A DNA stretch of 64,000 nucleotides from JAWLEP01 sp964553045 (GTDB lineage Bacteria > Fermentibacterota > Fermentibacteria > Fermentibacterales > JCC-6), in assembly GCA_964553045.1 (NCBI GenBank), contig CAZKJG010000014.1, positions 1 through 64,000 on the forward strand, written 5' to 3'. Positions 24,778 to 34,215 of the stretch are shown piece after piece. Every line of letters begins with the position of its first letter. The stretch's first letter is position 1. A program made the position numbers and the translations under genes. The notes below the pieces were generated by a model. That model saw nothing but the letters and a program-made list of their open reading frames with translations, ran no database searches and was not told the DNA's origin.

Positions 24778-25367
24778 CGCCACTTCTCCCAGTCGGCGCG
24801 CAGCATCTCGCGCAGCTTGTGCCTGGCCCTGTTGATGCGGGACTTCACCGTGCCGATCCTGATGCCGAGGATCTCCGAGATCTGCTGGTAGCTCATGTCG
24901 TGCTGCTCCCGCAGTACGAAAGGCTCGCGGTAGTGCTCGGGGAGGTCGCCTATGGCCTCCTCGAGGCTGGCCCGCAGCTCCACACGTCCGGCGTCGTAGT
25001 GGGGGGCCGTCTTCCCCGGGCTGGTGAGGTTTACGTTGTCCAGAGGTACGGTGATCCAGCGTGACCGCCTTCTCCATCTCTTCTTGGCCAGATTGCTGGC
25101 AATGGTGAATATCCAGGTGACCAGCGGCCTGTCCGGGTCGTAGTTCTCGCGGTATCTGTGGAGTCGGCAGAATGTTATCTGCAGCAGCTCCTCGGCCTCG
25201 TCCTCGTTGCCCAGCATGCGTATGAGCAGTGAGTAGACCGGCCCCTGAAATCGTCTGATAACCTCGGAGAACGCTTCCTCGTCGCCCTTGCAGAGGTCCA
25301 CCATCAGCTGCGAGTCGGTGCGGGGATCCTTGTGCTTGCGCTTTCCCCTTACCAGCTGTACCGCCAA
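24774..25367 (-). CDS. ECF-family RNA polymerase sigma factor
   Basis: A 197-residue sigma factor with region 2 (FSEVIRRFQGPVYSLLIRML to VTWIFTIASNLAKKRWRR) and region 4 (LPEHYREPFVLREQHDMSYQQISEILG to VKSRINRARHKLRE). It directs RNA polymerase to stress-type promoters. The start is TTG at 25367, with GGAGGTGAC upstream; no ATG fits. It leads a three-gene minus-strand operon with its anti-sigma factor and a PDZ protein. Confidence 0.93.
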   Translation of the reverse strand: MAVQLVRGKRKHKDPRTDSQLMVDLCKGDEEAFSEVIRRFQGPVYSLLIRMLGNEDEAEELLQITFCRLHRYRENYDPDRPLVTWIFTIASNLAKKRWRRRSRWITVPLDNVNLTSPGKTAPHYDAGRVELRASLEEAIGDLPEHYREPFVLREQHDMSYQQISEILGIRIGTVKSRINRARHKLREMLRADWEKWR

Positions 25368-25439
25368 GAGTCACCTCCGAGCCGCCTGTGAGTTCGCCTG
25401 TCTCCGTCCCCGAGCTTCGGGACGTCTGCATTCTAACGG

Positions 25440-25468
25440 AATATACCTGAAGCACCCAAGTTTGTTCC
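25440..25468 (-). promoter_or_regulatory. Candidate ECF-type promoter of the sigma operon
   Basis: Read on the minus strand, GGAACA (25468-25463), a 17-base spacer and TATATT (25445-25440). GGAAC is the usual ECF -35 core, so the operon may drive itself. A second GGAAC lies 13 bases further upstream (25481-25477). Confidence 0.4.
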
Positions 25469-25493
25469 ACGGAGCCGTTCCAGGCTGGCGTGG

Positions 25494-25522
25494 TTGACCA
25501 CCAGCCCCGCATGGGCAAATAT
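25494..25522 (+). promoter_or_regulatory. Candidate promoter of the msbA-like gene
   Basis: TTGACC (25494-25499), a 17-base spacer and AAATAT (25517-25522). The start codon is only 7 bases beyond, so the message could be leaderless, in keeping with the missing ribosome site. Confidence 0.35.
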
Positions 25523-25529
25523 AGCGACT

Positions 25530-27428
25530 ATGAGAAAGAGCACCTTCCTGAGGCTTCTGTCCTACGTGAAACCGTACTGGGCTTGGACGCTGCTCGCCCT
25601 GCTGGCGGCCATCGTCTTTGCCCTGTCCAGCGGTGCGTCGCTGGGCATGATACTGCCCGTATTCGATGACGTGCTAAAGGTCTCCGGGGGGGAGAGCGAA
25701 AACCGGGAGCTGGTTCCCATGCTGCGGGAGGACGTCGGAACGAGGCTGCAGCGGGTGGGATCCGAACTGGGCTCGCTCGACCTCGCAGGAGCCGCGGATG
25801 CTCTGGGCGAGACAGGCAGCGCTCTCCGGCAGTCCCTGAAGGCCTCCAAGCCCCAACAGGCTCTGGCGGCCGTGATAGCGGTCCTGGTGCTGCTGATCCT
25901 CATCAAGAACTCCTCGAGTTTCATGCAGACCTTCTTCCTGGCCAAAGTCGAGCAGGGCGTACTCTACGATCTTCGCATGTCCATATTCGACCGGCTGCTC
26001 AGCCTTGACCTGGACTACTACTCCCGCAGCCGCTCGGGGGAGCTCCTCAGCAGGGTTACCGCGGATGTGGACCGCCTGCGCAACGCGCTGACCCAGGCTC
26101 TGATCAACCTCACCAAGCAGGCCACGCTTCTGGTGGTCTTCGTGGGGCTGGCGGTCTGGGCTTCCTGGAAGCTGGCCCTGGTAACCCTGGTCGTGCTGCC
26201 GCCGGCAATGGTGCTGATACTGGTGATAGGCCGGATGCTCAGGCGAAGGAGCCACCGCTCGCAGGAGCGCATGGCCGACTTCGCATCCATACTCCACGAG
26301 ATGATACAGGGCATAAGGATAGTTAAGGGCTTCTCCATGGAGGACTTCGAGGCCGGGAGGTTTCGCAGGATGCTCTCGCGGCACAGGAGCTTCGAGATCT
26401 CGCTGCGCAGGCTTCGGGCCCTCTCCGGGCCCATGACCGAGGTGCTCGGAGCCCTGGCCAGCTCGGTGATACTGTGGTTCGGAGGAAGGGCGGTCATATC
26501 CGGGGACGGCATGACCGCCGGCCGCTTCTTCGTGTTCCTGGGTGCGGCCCTGTCGATGATGGACCCCATCAAGAAGCTGAGCAAGGCCAACGCCAAGATT
26601 CAGACCGGAATGGCCTCCGCGGAGCGGATATTCAAGGTGCTGGACGAACGGCCCGTAATCGTCGAAGCTTCGGAAGCGGTTGAGCTGGAACGATTTCGAG
26701 ATGAGATCGTTTACGAGAACGTCTGCTTCGAGTACGTTCGGGGGGAGCGCGTGCTCACCAACATCAACCTCTCGATATCCAGGGGCGAGGTGGTGGCCCT
26801 CGTGGGCCCCAGTGGCGGCGGCAAGAGCACTCTCGCAGACCTGCTGCCCCGCTTCTACGATCCTGTGGAGGGTCGGATCACCATCGACGGCATCGACCTG
26901 CAGGACGTCCGGCTCTCCTCGCTGCGCACCATGATGGGAATAGTCACCCAGGAGACGGTCCTGTTCAATGACACCGTGTACAGCAACATAGCCTACGGCA
27001 TGACCGATATCGACATGGAAAGGGTAAGGGAGGCGGCCGCCATAGCCAACGCCCTGAAGTTCATCGAAGACCTCCCCGCAGGATTAGATACGCCCATCGG
27101 GGAAAGGGGGGTGACGCTGTCCGGCGGCCAGCGCCAGCGGCTGGCCATAGCCCGGGCCGTGCTCAAGGACCCGGAGATACTGATATTCGACGAGGCCACT
27201 TCCGCGCTGGACACCCACGCCGAGCGGCAGGTGCAGAAGGCCATCGACGGTCTGATGCGCCAGAGGACGGCACTGGTCATCGCCCACCGTCTCAGTACTA
27301 TACGCAAGGCCTCCATGGTCTACTACGTGGAGGACGGCAGGATAATGGAGCGGGGCACCCACGAGAAGCTCCTGGCCCGAAAGGGCCGCTACAGCAGGCT
27401 CTACGAGATGCAGTTTGCGGAGGACTGA
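25530..27428 (+). CDS. MsbA-like ABC exporter (membrane plus ATPase)
   Basis: A 632-residue half-transporter. Six membrane helices fill about residues 15-340, with a long extra loop after the first helix (about 50-120). The ATPase domain has Walker A GPSGGGKST, the Q-loop VTQETVLF, the signature LSGGQRQR and Walker B ILIFDEATSALD followed by the H-loop IAHRLST, all intact. MsbA-type exporters flip lipid A or other lipids. It is followed after 3 bases by an LPS-type glycosyltransferase, which supports a lipid A role. The ATG at 25530 lacks a clear ribosome site; a TTG 36 bases upstream lies inside the promoter-like sequence. Confidence 0.9.
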   Translation: MRKSTFLRLLSYVKPYWAWTLLALLAAIVFALSSGASLGMILPVFDDVLKVSGGESENRELVPMLREDVGTRLQRVGSELGSLDLAGAADALGETGSALRQSLKASKPQQALAAVIAVLVLLILIKNSSSFMQTFFLAKVEQGVLYDLRMSIFDRLLSLDLDYYSRSRSGELLSRVTADVDRLRNALTQALINLTKQATLLVVFVGLAVWASWKLALVTLVVLPPAMVLILVIGRMLRRRSHRSQERMADFASILHEMIQGIRIVKGFSMEDFEAGRFRRMLSRHRSFEISLRRLRALSGPMTEVLGALASSVILWFGGRAVISGDGMTAGRFFVFLGAALSMMDPIKKLSKANAKIQTGMASAERIFKVLDERPVIVEASEAVELERFRDEIVYENVCFEYVRGERVLTNINLSISRGEVVALVGPSGGGKSTLADLLPRFYDPVEGRITIDGIDLQDVRLSSLRTMMGIVTQETVLFNDTVYSNIAYGMTDIDMERVREAAAIANALKFIEDLPAGLDTPIGERGVTLSGGQRQRLAIARAVLKDPEILIFDEATSALDTHAERQVQKAIDGLMRQRTALVIAHRLSTIRKASMVYYVEDGRIMERGTHEKLLARKGRYSRLYEMQFAED

Positions 27429-27431
27429 GGC

Positions 27432-28415
27432 TTGGCTTCCCTCCTGATGAGGCTTCATTCCCTCGGTGACGTCGTGCTGGCCGAACCCGCGGCCCGGTAC
27501 CTTGCCGGCTCCGGAGAGGTCCTGTTCGCCGTGCGCAAGGAGTACGCGCCGGTGGTGGACAGGATGGGCGAAAAGGTGCGATCCCTGGTCCTGGCTCCGA
27601 AGGACGGCTTTGTGCGGCTGCGGGGAATGGTTCGGTCGGCGAACCCCGAGCGAATAGTCGACCTGCAGGGCAACCTGACGTCACGGCTGGCCGTCTGGCC
27701 GGGAAAGGCCGCCCGCTTCCGGCTGGACCGAAAGCTCCGCCGGCGGGTGCTCGGGGGCTGTGGGGAGAGCATGCCCTACAGGGCGACCAGCTTCCTCCGG
27801 GTCGCCGGAGGCGGGGGCTCGGCCATGCCCCACCTCGAGCGCCGAATCTCCGCGGCCGAGTCCTCCGGTGTGGCCGGTCTGGTGGCCGGAGGAAGGTGGC
27901 GCTCCAAGTCCATTCCCGCCGGAGTGCTGGCCGAGGTGGCCAGACAGCTGGTGGACCTTCTGGGGATGGAGGTCGTGGTGCTGGGCGACCGCACCGACCG
28001 CGAAGCCTCAGAGGAGGTAGTTGCCAGGACACTGCGCAGCGGCGTACGCAGCGTGGCGGGGGAGGGTGATCTGGATCGGCTGATGGAGAGAATCGAGACC
28101 CTGGACGTGCTGGTTTCGCCCGACTCCGGGCCCGCGCACCTGGCCGCCGCCCTGGGGACTCCCGTGGTCGTGGTATTCACCTCCACCCATCCCAGGCTGG
28201 GCTTCTGGCCGGAGGACATGCAGGGCGCGTTGTTCTCCGGCGACCTCGAATGCCGTCCATGCCACAGACACGGGGGCCGGGGCTGCCCGCGCGGCGACTG
28301 GGAATGCAGAAGGGCACTGATTCCCTCGGATATCACGGAGACGGCCGTTCGCATGATGGACCCGGGTCCGAATGCCGCCGGAAGGGGGGGGATTGAGCCA
28401 TGCCCACCCCTATGA
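27432..28415 (+). CDS. Family 9 glycosyltransferase (heptosyltransferase-like)
   Basis: A 327-residue GT9 enzyme of the LPS heptosyltransferase type. The opening SLLMRLHSLGDVVLAEP and the C-terminal VSPDSGPAHLAAALGTPVVV are diagnostic. It adds heptose to the inner LPS core. The TTG at 27432 is preferred to the ATG at 27447 because family members begin just before the MRLxSLGDVV motif. It has two CxxC-like clusters near the end (LECRPCHRHGGRGC). Its end overlaps the mutS start by 16 bases. Confidence 0.88.
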   Translation: MASLLMRLHSLGDVVLAEPAARYLAGSGEVLFAVRKEYAPVVDRMGEKVRSLVLAPKDGFVRLRGMVRSANPERIVDLQGNLTSRLAVWPGKAARFRLDRKLRRRVLGGCGESMPYRATSFLRVAGGGGSAMPHLERRISAAESSGVAGLVAGGRWRSKSIPAGVLAEVARQLVDLLGMEVVVLGDRTDREASEEVVARTLRSGVRSVAGEGDLDRLMERIETLDVLVSPDSGPAHLAAALGTPVVVVFTSTHPRLGFWPEDMQGALFSGDLECRPCHRHGGRGCPRGDWECRRALIPSDITETAVRMMDPGPNAAGRGGIEPCPPL

Positions 28416-30970
28416 TGAAGCAGTACCTGGAGATGAAGCGGCAGCACCCAGGAGACCTGCTGCTGTTCAGAATGGGCGACTTTTACGAGTCCTTCTACGA
28501 TGACGCCCGGGAGCTGTCCTCCCTGCTGGGCATAACCCTGACCGCGAGGGAGAAGTCCGGCGATGACGGGGAGGGGATTCCGCTGGCGGGCTTTCCCCAC
28601 CACGCGCTGGACGGCTACCTGGCCCGGCTTGTCAGGGCCGGCAGGCGGGTGGCCATATGCGAGCAGGTCGAGGACCCCGGGAAGGCCCGGGGCCTGGTGA
28701 AACGCGAGGTGGTGGAGGTGATCACCCCGGGCACTCTGGTGTCCGGCTCGGCCCTGGAAGAGCGCCGGACCCTGCCCCTGGCCTCGGCCTGGGCGGGCGA
28801 AGGCGAGGCGGCACTGGCGGTCTGCGACCTCTCCACCGGGGCTCTGGAGGCCACGTCCGTCGCCGCCGGCGAGCTGATGCTGGAGGCCGCCCGCAGGGAG
28901 CCCACAGAGCTGCTGGTGCCCGAAGGCTCGGGCATGAAAGCTCCCGAGGGCATCGCGGTTACCGACCTCGAGGCCTGGAAGTTCGACCCCGACCTGGCCG
29001 AGAAGAACCTGGCCGAGATGCTGGGTCTGGCCACCCTCGAGGGTGTGGGCCTGGAGAGGGGCTCGGCGCTGCTTCGGGCCGTAGGCGGGCTGCTGGCCTA
29101 CATAGCCGACACCAAGCGCTCGGTGATCTCCCACCTGACCTTCGAGGGTGTCTATGACCCCTCCGACAGCATGATAATCGACCGCCGAAGCGCGGTGTCC
29201 CTGGCCATCGCCAGGGCCCCGGAGGGGGAGGAGGAATCGGTATTGGCGGATGCCACCGACATGACGACAACCCCGGCGGGGGCCAGGGAATGGCGAAGCT
29301 GGCTCCTCTCCCCTCCCAGGGATCCCGGGGTGGTGTCGGGAAGGCATTCCGCGGTGGAGTGGCTGATGGGATCCGACCGGCTGGAGCGGATGCGGCGCAT
29401 GCTGGCCGACTGCGCCGACCTGCCCAGGCAGAGCGGCAAGCTGGGAACGAGGAGGTCGGGGCCCCGGGACCTGGACGCCATTCGACGCACCGCGGCGCTT
29501 CTGCCCGAGCTCCTGGAGGGGCTGCCGGGGAAGGAGGGCGGAGTGCTTTCCGAGCTGCGGGCCATGGACCGGCTGGAGGACGTGGCGAAAGCCATCGGGG
29601 AGGTGCTGTCGGACGATCCCCCGGCCAGGCTCGCCGACGGCGGAGTCATCCGGGGGGGCGTGTCGCGGGAGCTGGACGGCCTGCGCGAGATCCGTTCCGG
29701 AGGAAGGAAGTGGATCCATGATCTGAGGGACACCGAGCGGGAGCGGACGGGAATACCCAACCTCTCCATAGGATTCAACAAGGTTTTCGGCTACTACATA
29801 GAGGTCTCCAGAAGCCATCTGGAAAAGGTGCCCGAGAGCTACACGCGCAAGCAGACGCTGGTGGGAGGGGAACGGTACGTGACCCCGGAGCTGAAGGAGA
29901 TGGAGGCCAGGGTGCTTCGGGCCGAGGAGGAGATGGCCTCGCTGGAGGAGCACCTCTACTGCGAGCTGCGCGAGAGGGTGGCCGGGGAGGTGTCCCGCAT
30001 AAGGGAGACCGGCAGGGCCCTGGCGCGCCTGGACGTTCTGGCCTCCCTGGCCGCCATGGCCTCGCAGCGGGGGTACGTGCGGCCGGAGCTCGAGGGCGAC
30101 CCCTCCCTGCTCATACGCGAGGGACGGCATCCGGTGCTTGATCGGGTGCTTCCCCGGGGGCAGTGCGTTCCCAACGACCTGCGGCTGGAGTCGACCCGCA
30201 GAATACTACTGGTGACCGGGCCGAACATGGCGGGCAAGTCCACCTACCTGCGTCAGGCGGCGCTTCTGGTGGTTATGGCCCAGGCGGGCTCCTTCGTGCC
30301 GGCAGCGCGGATGGCCTTCTCTCCGGTGGACAGGATATTCACCAGGATAGGCTCCTCGGACCGAATAACCCGCGGCCAGTCCACCTTCCTGGTGGAGATG
30401 TCCGAGGCCGCTGCGCTTCTGAATACATGCACCACCCGAAGCCTGGCCATTCTGGACGAGGTGGGCAGGGGCACCAGCACGTTCGACGGGCTCTCCCTGG
30501 CCTGGGCAATGGTCGAGTACCTGCACGACCACCGCAGGCACCGGCCCCTGGTGCTCTTCGCAACCCACTACCATGAGCTGGTGGCTCTGGCGGAGAGGCT
30601 TGCGGCCGCCGCCAACGTAAACGTCGCAGTCCGGGAGTCCGGCGACGGCGTGGTCTTCATGTACCGCGTGCAGGAGGGCGGGACAGACAGGTCCTACGGC
30701 ATACATGTGGCCTCCATGGCGGGAGTGCCCGCCCGGGTGGTCCGAAGGGCGCGGGACGTTCTGGGGGACCTGGAGGCCGGCAGGCACCTGCGCCACGGCG
30801 GCGACCTGGATCAGCTCGAGCTTCCCCTGGAGGATGAGGTTCCTTCGAAGACCCGGACTCAGGCCGTGGACGAGATACGGAAGCTGGACCCGGACGGAAT
30901 GACTCCGAGGGAGGCCCTGGACGTGCTCTACAGGCTTCGGGACATAACGGGGGAGGATAGGGGGTCTTGA
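28400..30970 (+). CDS. mutS: DNA mismatch repair protein MutS
   Basis: An 856-residue mismatch-recognition ATPase. The N-terminal domain carries the Phe-x-Glu mismatch wedge (MGDFYESFYDDA), followed by connector, lever and clamp domains and the ATPase domain with Walker A G607PNMAGKST, and DEVGRGTSTFDGLS, and FATHYHEL. Length and domain order are those of bacterial MutS. It overlaps the upstream glycosyltransferase by 16 bases. No mutL lies in the window. Confidence 0.97.
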   Translation: MPTPMMKQYLEMKRQHPGDLLLFRMGDFYESFYDDARELSSLLGITLTAREKSGDDGEGIPLAGFPHHALDGYLARLVRAGRRVAICEQVEDPGKARGLVKREVVEVITPGTLVSGSALEERRTLPLASAWAGEGEAALAVCDLSTGALEATSVAAGELMLEAARREPTELLVPEGSGMKAPEGIAVTDLEAWKFDPDLAEKNLAEMLGLATLEGVGLERGSALLRAVGGLLAYIADTKRSVISHLTFEGVYDPSDSMIIDRRSAVSLAIARAPEGEEESVLADATDMTTTPAGAREWRSWLLSPPRDPGVVSGRHSAVEWLMGSDRLERMRRMLADCADLPRQSGKLGTRRSGPRDLDAIRRTAALLPELLEGLPGKEGGVLSELRAMDRLEDVAKAIGEVLSDDPPARLADGGVIRGGVSRELDGLREIRSGGRKWIHDLRDTERERTGIPNLSIGFNKVFGYYIEVSRSHLEKVPESYTRKQTLVGGERYVTPELKEMEARVLRAEEEMASLEEHLYCELRERVAGEVSRIRETGRALARLDVLASLAAMASQRGYVRPELEGDPSLLIREGRHPVLDRVLPRGQCVPNDLRLESTRRILLVTGPNMAGKSTYLRQAALLVVMAQAGSFVPAARMAFSPVDRIFTRIGSSDRITRGQSTFLVEMSEAAALLNTCTTRSLAILDEVGRGTSTFDGLSLAWAMVEYLHDHRRHRPLVLFATHYHELVALAERLAAAANVNVAVRESGDGVVFMYRVQEGGTDRSYGIHVASMAGVPARVVRRARDVLGDLEAGRHLRHGGDLDQLELPLEDEVPSKTRTQAVDEIRKLDPDGMTPREALDVLYRLRDITGEDRGS

Positions 30971-31033
30971 CCCGGTGTCCATAAAGCCCGAGCATTAACA
31001 TCCGAGGGTGCATTCAATCACGGAAGGCCAACT

Positions 31034-31726
31034 TTGGACCGACCTCTTCCCGCGTGTGCCACGTGTGATCTGCGCGACCCCCCATGCCAGGGGGGGGCCG
31101 ACCCGGCGCCGCATAACTGCCCCATGGTAGTCTCCGCCGATGAGATCGGCAGGAGCAGGTCCGCCTACCGCGAGGACCGGGGGCTGCTTCGGCTGGCCCG
31201 GGCGGCGTCCATCCAGGAGGCCGAGGGCTATCGCAACAGGTTCGGGCCGGGGCCTCCGATCCCGGTGAAACCGCGTGTGCTGGAGGTCTGCGAGCTGGCC
31301 CGGAAGCTGGAGGTGGAGCTGCTGGGGCTGGCCTTCTGCACGGGTCTTCGGCGGGAGGCGGAATCCTGTCAGGGCATACTGGAGGCCCGGGGATTCGATG
31401 TGGCATCGGTGGGCTGCAAGGCCGGCGCCACCCCGAAGGAGTCCCTCGACCTCTCGGACGAGCAGAAGATCAACCCCGGATCCTTCGAGGCCATGTGCAG
31501 TCCGGTCGCCCAGGCCATGGTGCTCAACTCCTACGCTACAGGCCTGAACGTCGTGGTCGGTCTCTGCGTCGGCCACGATTCCATCTTCTTCCGCTACAGC
31601 GAGGCTCCGGTCACCGTGCTGGTGGCGAAGGACCGGCTGCTCTGCCACAATCCTGTGGGCGCTCTGCACCTGGCCTCCAGCTACTACCGGTATCTCACCC
31701 GGCCCGCGGAGGAGGCCGATGACTGA
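31034..31726 (+). CDS. DUF1847 cysteine-rich metal-binding protein
   Basis: A 230-residue protein of the DUF1847 family, found mostly in anaerobes. It has an N-terminal Cys cluster (CATCDLRDPPC ... NCPM) and a Cys-rich body (LGLAFCTGLRREAE, VGCKAGATPK, MCSPVAQA, GLCVGHDSIF, LLCHNPVG) consistent with metal or cluster binding. The TTG at 31034 follows GGAAGG and keeps the first Cys pair. Its stop overlaps the next kinase start by 8 bases. The function is unknown. Confidence 0.85.
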   Translation: MDRPLPACATCDLRDPPCQGGADPAPHNCPMVVSADEIGRSRSAYREDRGLLRLARAASIQEAEGYRNRFGPGPPIPVKPRVLEVCELARKLEVELLGLAFCTGLRREAESCQGILEARGFDVASVGCKAGATPKESLDLSDEQKINPGSFEAMCSPVAQAMVLNSYATGLNVVVGLCVGHDSIFFRYSEAPVTVLVAKDRLLCHNPVGALHLASSYYRYLTRPAEEADD

Positions 31727-33785
31727 CCGCCTGGAGAGGACACTGCAGGTCCGGGACGCCGTGCTGGAGATAATGGAGTCCGGCATGGAGGCCGATACGG
31801 TAGACGACCTGTATGGAGCCATACACCACGTCATCACCCGCCTGTTCTATGTGGACAACTTCTACATAGCCATACACGACCGCGAGAGCGGCAACCTCTC
31901 GTTCCCGTACTTCATGGACGTCCGGGAGGGAATGCCCGAGAGCCGCCCCTTCGGCCAGGGGATGACCGAGGTGGTCATAAGGCGGGGGGAGACGGTCTTC
32001 GCAGACCGTGAGCAGATGCTGGAGCTGATCGAGCGCGGCGATATGGAGCTGTTCGGCGAGCTCGCCTCATGGTGGATTGGGGTTCCTCTCCGGGCGAAGG
32101 GGACCATCTTCGGTGTCCTGGTGGTGCAGAGCTACGGCTCCGAGGTGGAGCTGGACCGCGAGGACGTGCGGGATCTCAAGCTGCTGGCCTCGGCCTCCTC
32201 GATGGCCATCGAGAAACGGAGGTCCGAGGATAGCCTGCTGCGCAGCGAGCGGCTGCACAGAACCCTGGTCGAGAAGGCCAAGGACGGAATAGTGGTTGTG
32301 GTCGACGGCATCATCCGGCTCGCCAACCAGCAGGTCTGCAGCATGCTGGGTCTGGGCCCCGAGAACGTGGTGGGCCGCCCCTACCGGGACTTCGTCGCCC
32401 CCTCGTCGGAGGAGATGGTGGAGGACCGCTACCGTCGCAGGCTGGGCGGAGAGGATGTGCAGTCCATCTACGAGGTAGACCTCCTGAGGGCGGACGGCTC
32501 CACCGTCTCGAGCGAGCTGAACTCCACCGCCCTGGACCTGGAGGAGGGAAGGGGCGTGCTGGTCTTCGTCCGCGACCTGACGGAGCGCAGGAGGGCCGAG
32601 GAGAGGAAGAGGCAGCTGGAGAGGAGGCTTCAGCACTCACAACGGCTGGAAAGCCTGGGAGTGCTGGCCGGCGGGGTGGCCCACGATTTCAACAACCTTC
32701 TCATGGGGGTGCTGGGGAACGCAGGACTGGCACTGAAGGAGCTGGAACCCGACCACAGGGCCCGGGAGACCATAGAGAGGCTGGAGAAGGCGGCCCTGCG
32801 GGCCGCCGAGCTCACCAATCAGCTGCTGGCCTACTCCGGCAAGGGAAGCTTCGTCAAGGAGATCCTGCATCTGAACAACGCGGTCGGCGAGATGGTGGAC
32901 CTGCTGCAGTCGGCGGTTTCGGGAAAAGTGGTTCTGAGGACCGAGCTGGAGGATGGCATACCGCCGGTGATGGCCGATGCAGCCCAGCTGCGGCAGGTCC
33001 TGATGAACCTGATAATGAACGCCTCCGAAGCCATAGGGGACCGCAGTGGTCTGGTGACCATCCGTACGGGTCTTCTGAACGTGGACGGCCGCTACCTCCG
33101 CGAGACATACGTGGGCGAGGAGGTGGAGGAGGGCTATTACACCTACGTGGAGGTCTCGGACACCGGCGATGGGATGGACGAGGAGACCAGGGCCCGAATA
33201 TTCGACCCGTTCTTCTCCACCAAGTTCGCCGGACGCGGGCTGGGACTCGCTTCGGTGCTGGGCATCGCCAGGGGTCACGGGGGAACGGTCAAGGTATACA
33301 GCGAGCCCGGAAAGGGAAGCAGCTTCAAGGTCCTGCTGCCGGCTCACACCGAATCCGACGGGGTCTCAGAGCCCGCGGAGGCCGCGGAAGGGGCGCCTCC
33401 GTCCTCCGGAGGCACCGTCATGGTGATCGACGACGAGGAGACCGTACGAACGGTGGCCCGGCTGATACTGGAGAAGGCGGGCTACAAGGTGCTGACCGCC
33501 TGCGACGGCCTGGAGGCCGAGGAGCTCTACGAAAGGGAGGCGGGGCGCATAGGCCTTGTCCTCCTGGATATGACCATGCCCCACATTGACGGCTCGGAGA
33601 CATTCACCCGGCTGCGCCGAATAGACCCCGACGTGCAGGTGATCCTCACCAGCGGATACAGCGAATCAGACGCCACGTCCCGGTTCTCCGGCAAGGGTCT
33701 GGCCGGTTTCATTCAGAAGCCCTACACGCCCGGTGAGCTGGTGGGCCTGGTGAGACGGATAATGGGCCAGGGCGGTGGGCCGTAG
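31719..33785 (+). CDS. GAF-PAS hybrid histidine kinase with receiver
   Basis: A 688-residue soluble sensor kinase. A GAF domain spans about 20-165, a PAS domain about 180-295, a HisKA helix with His322 in GGVAHDFNN, a complete ATPase domain (N-box NLIMNASEA, G1 DTGDGMD, G2 GRGLGLASV) and a receiver with Asp617 in LLDMTMPHIDG and Lys in IQKPY. All catalytic residues are present, so it should work. GAF domains often bind small ligands or haem. It overlaps the DUF1847 gene by 8 bases. Confidence 0.94.
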   Translation: MTDRLERTLQVRDAVLEIMESGMEADTVDDLYGAIHHVITRLFYVDNFYIAIHDRESGNLSFPYFMDVREGMPESRPFGQGMTEVVIRRGETVFADREQMLELIERGDMELFGELASWWIGVPLRAKGTIFGVLVVQSYGSEVELDREDVRDLKLLASASSMAIEKRRSEDSLLRSERLHRTLVEKAKDGIVVVVDGIIRLANQQVCSMLGLGPENVVGRPYRDFVAPSSEEMVEDRYRRRLGGEDVQSIYEVDLLRADGSTVSSELNSTALDLEEGRGVLVFVRDLTERRRAEERKRQLERRLQHSQRLESLGVLAGGVAHDFNNLLMGVLGNAGLALKELEPDHRARETIERLEKAALRAAELTNQLLAYSGKGSFVKEILHLNNAVGEMVDLLQSAVSGKVVLRTELEDGIPPVMADAAQLRQVLMNLIMNASEAIGDRSGLVTIRTGLLNVDGRYLRETYVGEEVEEGYYTYVEVSDTGDGMDEETRARIFDPFFSTKFAGRGLGLASVLGIARGHGGTVKVYSEPGKGSSFKVLLPAHTESDGVSEPAEAAEGAPPSSGGTVMVIDDEETVRTVARLILEKAGYKVLTACDGLEAEELYEREAGRIGLVLLDMTMPHIDGSETFTRLRRIDPDVQVILTSGYSESDATSRFSGKGLAGFIQKPYTPGELVGLVRRIMGQGGGP

Positions 33786-34143
33786 CCGTCCCGAAAACCT
33801 GCCGCTCTCCGCACCTGCCCACGCCCGGGGCGCTTTCCTGCGGCGGCCCAATCGCTTCCCTGGAATCGCCGGGACAGGCCGAGGAGGGGGCTTCCGCACG
33901 TTCCCGGTCCAGGCTGGATTTCGGGGTGCAGAGCGCCGACGGCAGTCGGGGGGAGTAGAGCCGCGATTCACTTCCTGCTGTTCGGCCGCGCCGACGTGGT
34001 GGAGCCAGATCCGGATACCGCCCCCGCGTTCGCAGCCCCGTTCCGGAACGCCGTTTGCTGAGGGCTCGAGGCACATGCCCCGAGGATTGTCTGCGATGGC
34101 CCCGAGGTGCTCAGCGACGGACCCGCGGGATGCCTTGGGGGGC

Positions 34144-34171
34144 TTGACAGAACGGCGCGGAAGGCTAGAAT
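34144..34171 (+). promoter_or_regulatory. Sigma-70 promoter of the perR-like operon
   Basis: TTGACA (34144-34149), a 16-base spacer, and TAGAAT (34166-34171). A strong match, ending 44 bases before the regulator ATG. Confidence 0.7.
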
Positions 34172-34176
34172 AACAG

Positions 34177-34191
34177 TAATAGTTCTTATTA
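34177..34191 (+). promoter_or_regulatory. PerR/Fur-like operator
   Basis: TAATAGT-T-CTTATTA is an interrupted palindrome with the 7-1-7 layout of the PerR box and 5 of 7 base pairs matching. It sits just past the -10 near the transcription start, where a repressor would block. Confidence 0.55.
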
Positions 34192-34215
34192 GCACCAAGG
34201 GTTGGAGCTGCCAGC

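Larger units (their letters stand above)
33786..34215. other. Intergenic region upstream of the perR-like gene
   Basis: Of these 430 bases, only the last 75 show clear signals: a promoter and a PerR-like box. The rest has one 132-codon open frame of Arg/Pro-rich composition without a ribosome site, which I do not accept as a gene. No terminator hairpin is convincing. Confidence 0.55.

Noticed and set aside
27776..30130. A 784-codon minus-strand frame opposite mutS
   Set aside because: It is a shadow of the glycosyltransferase and mutS reading frames; the product is Gly/Gln/His-rich without motifs.
33775..34173. A 132-codon plus-strand frame between the hybrid kinase and perR-like gene
   Set aside because: Arg/Pro-rich, no ribosome site, overlaps the kinase stop and covers the mapped promoter.
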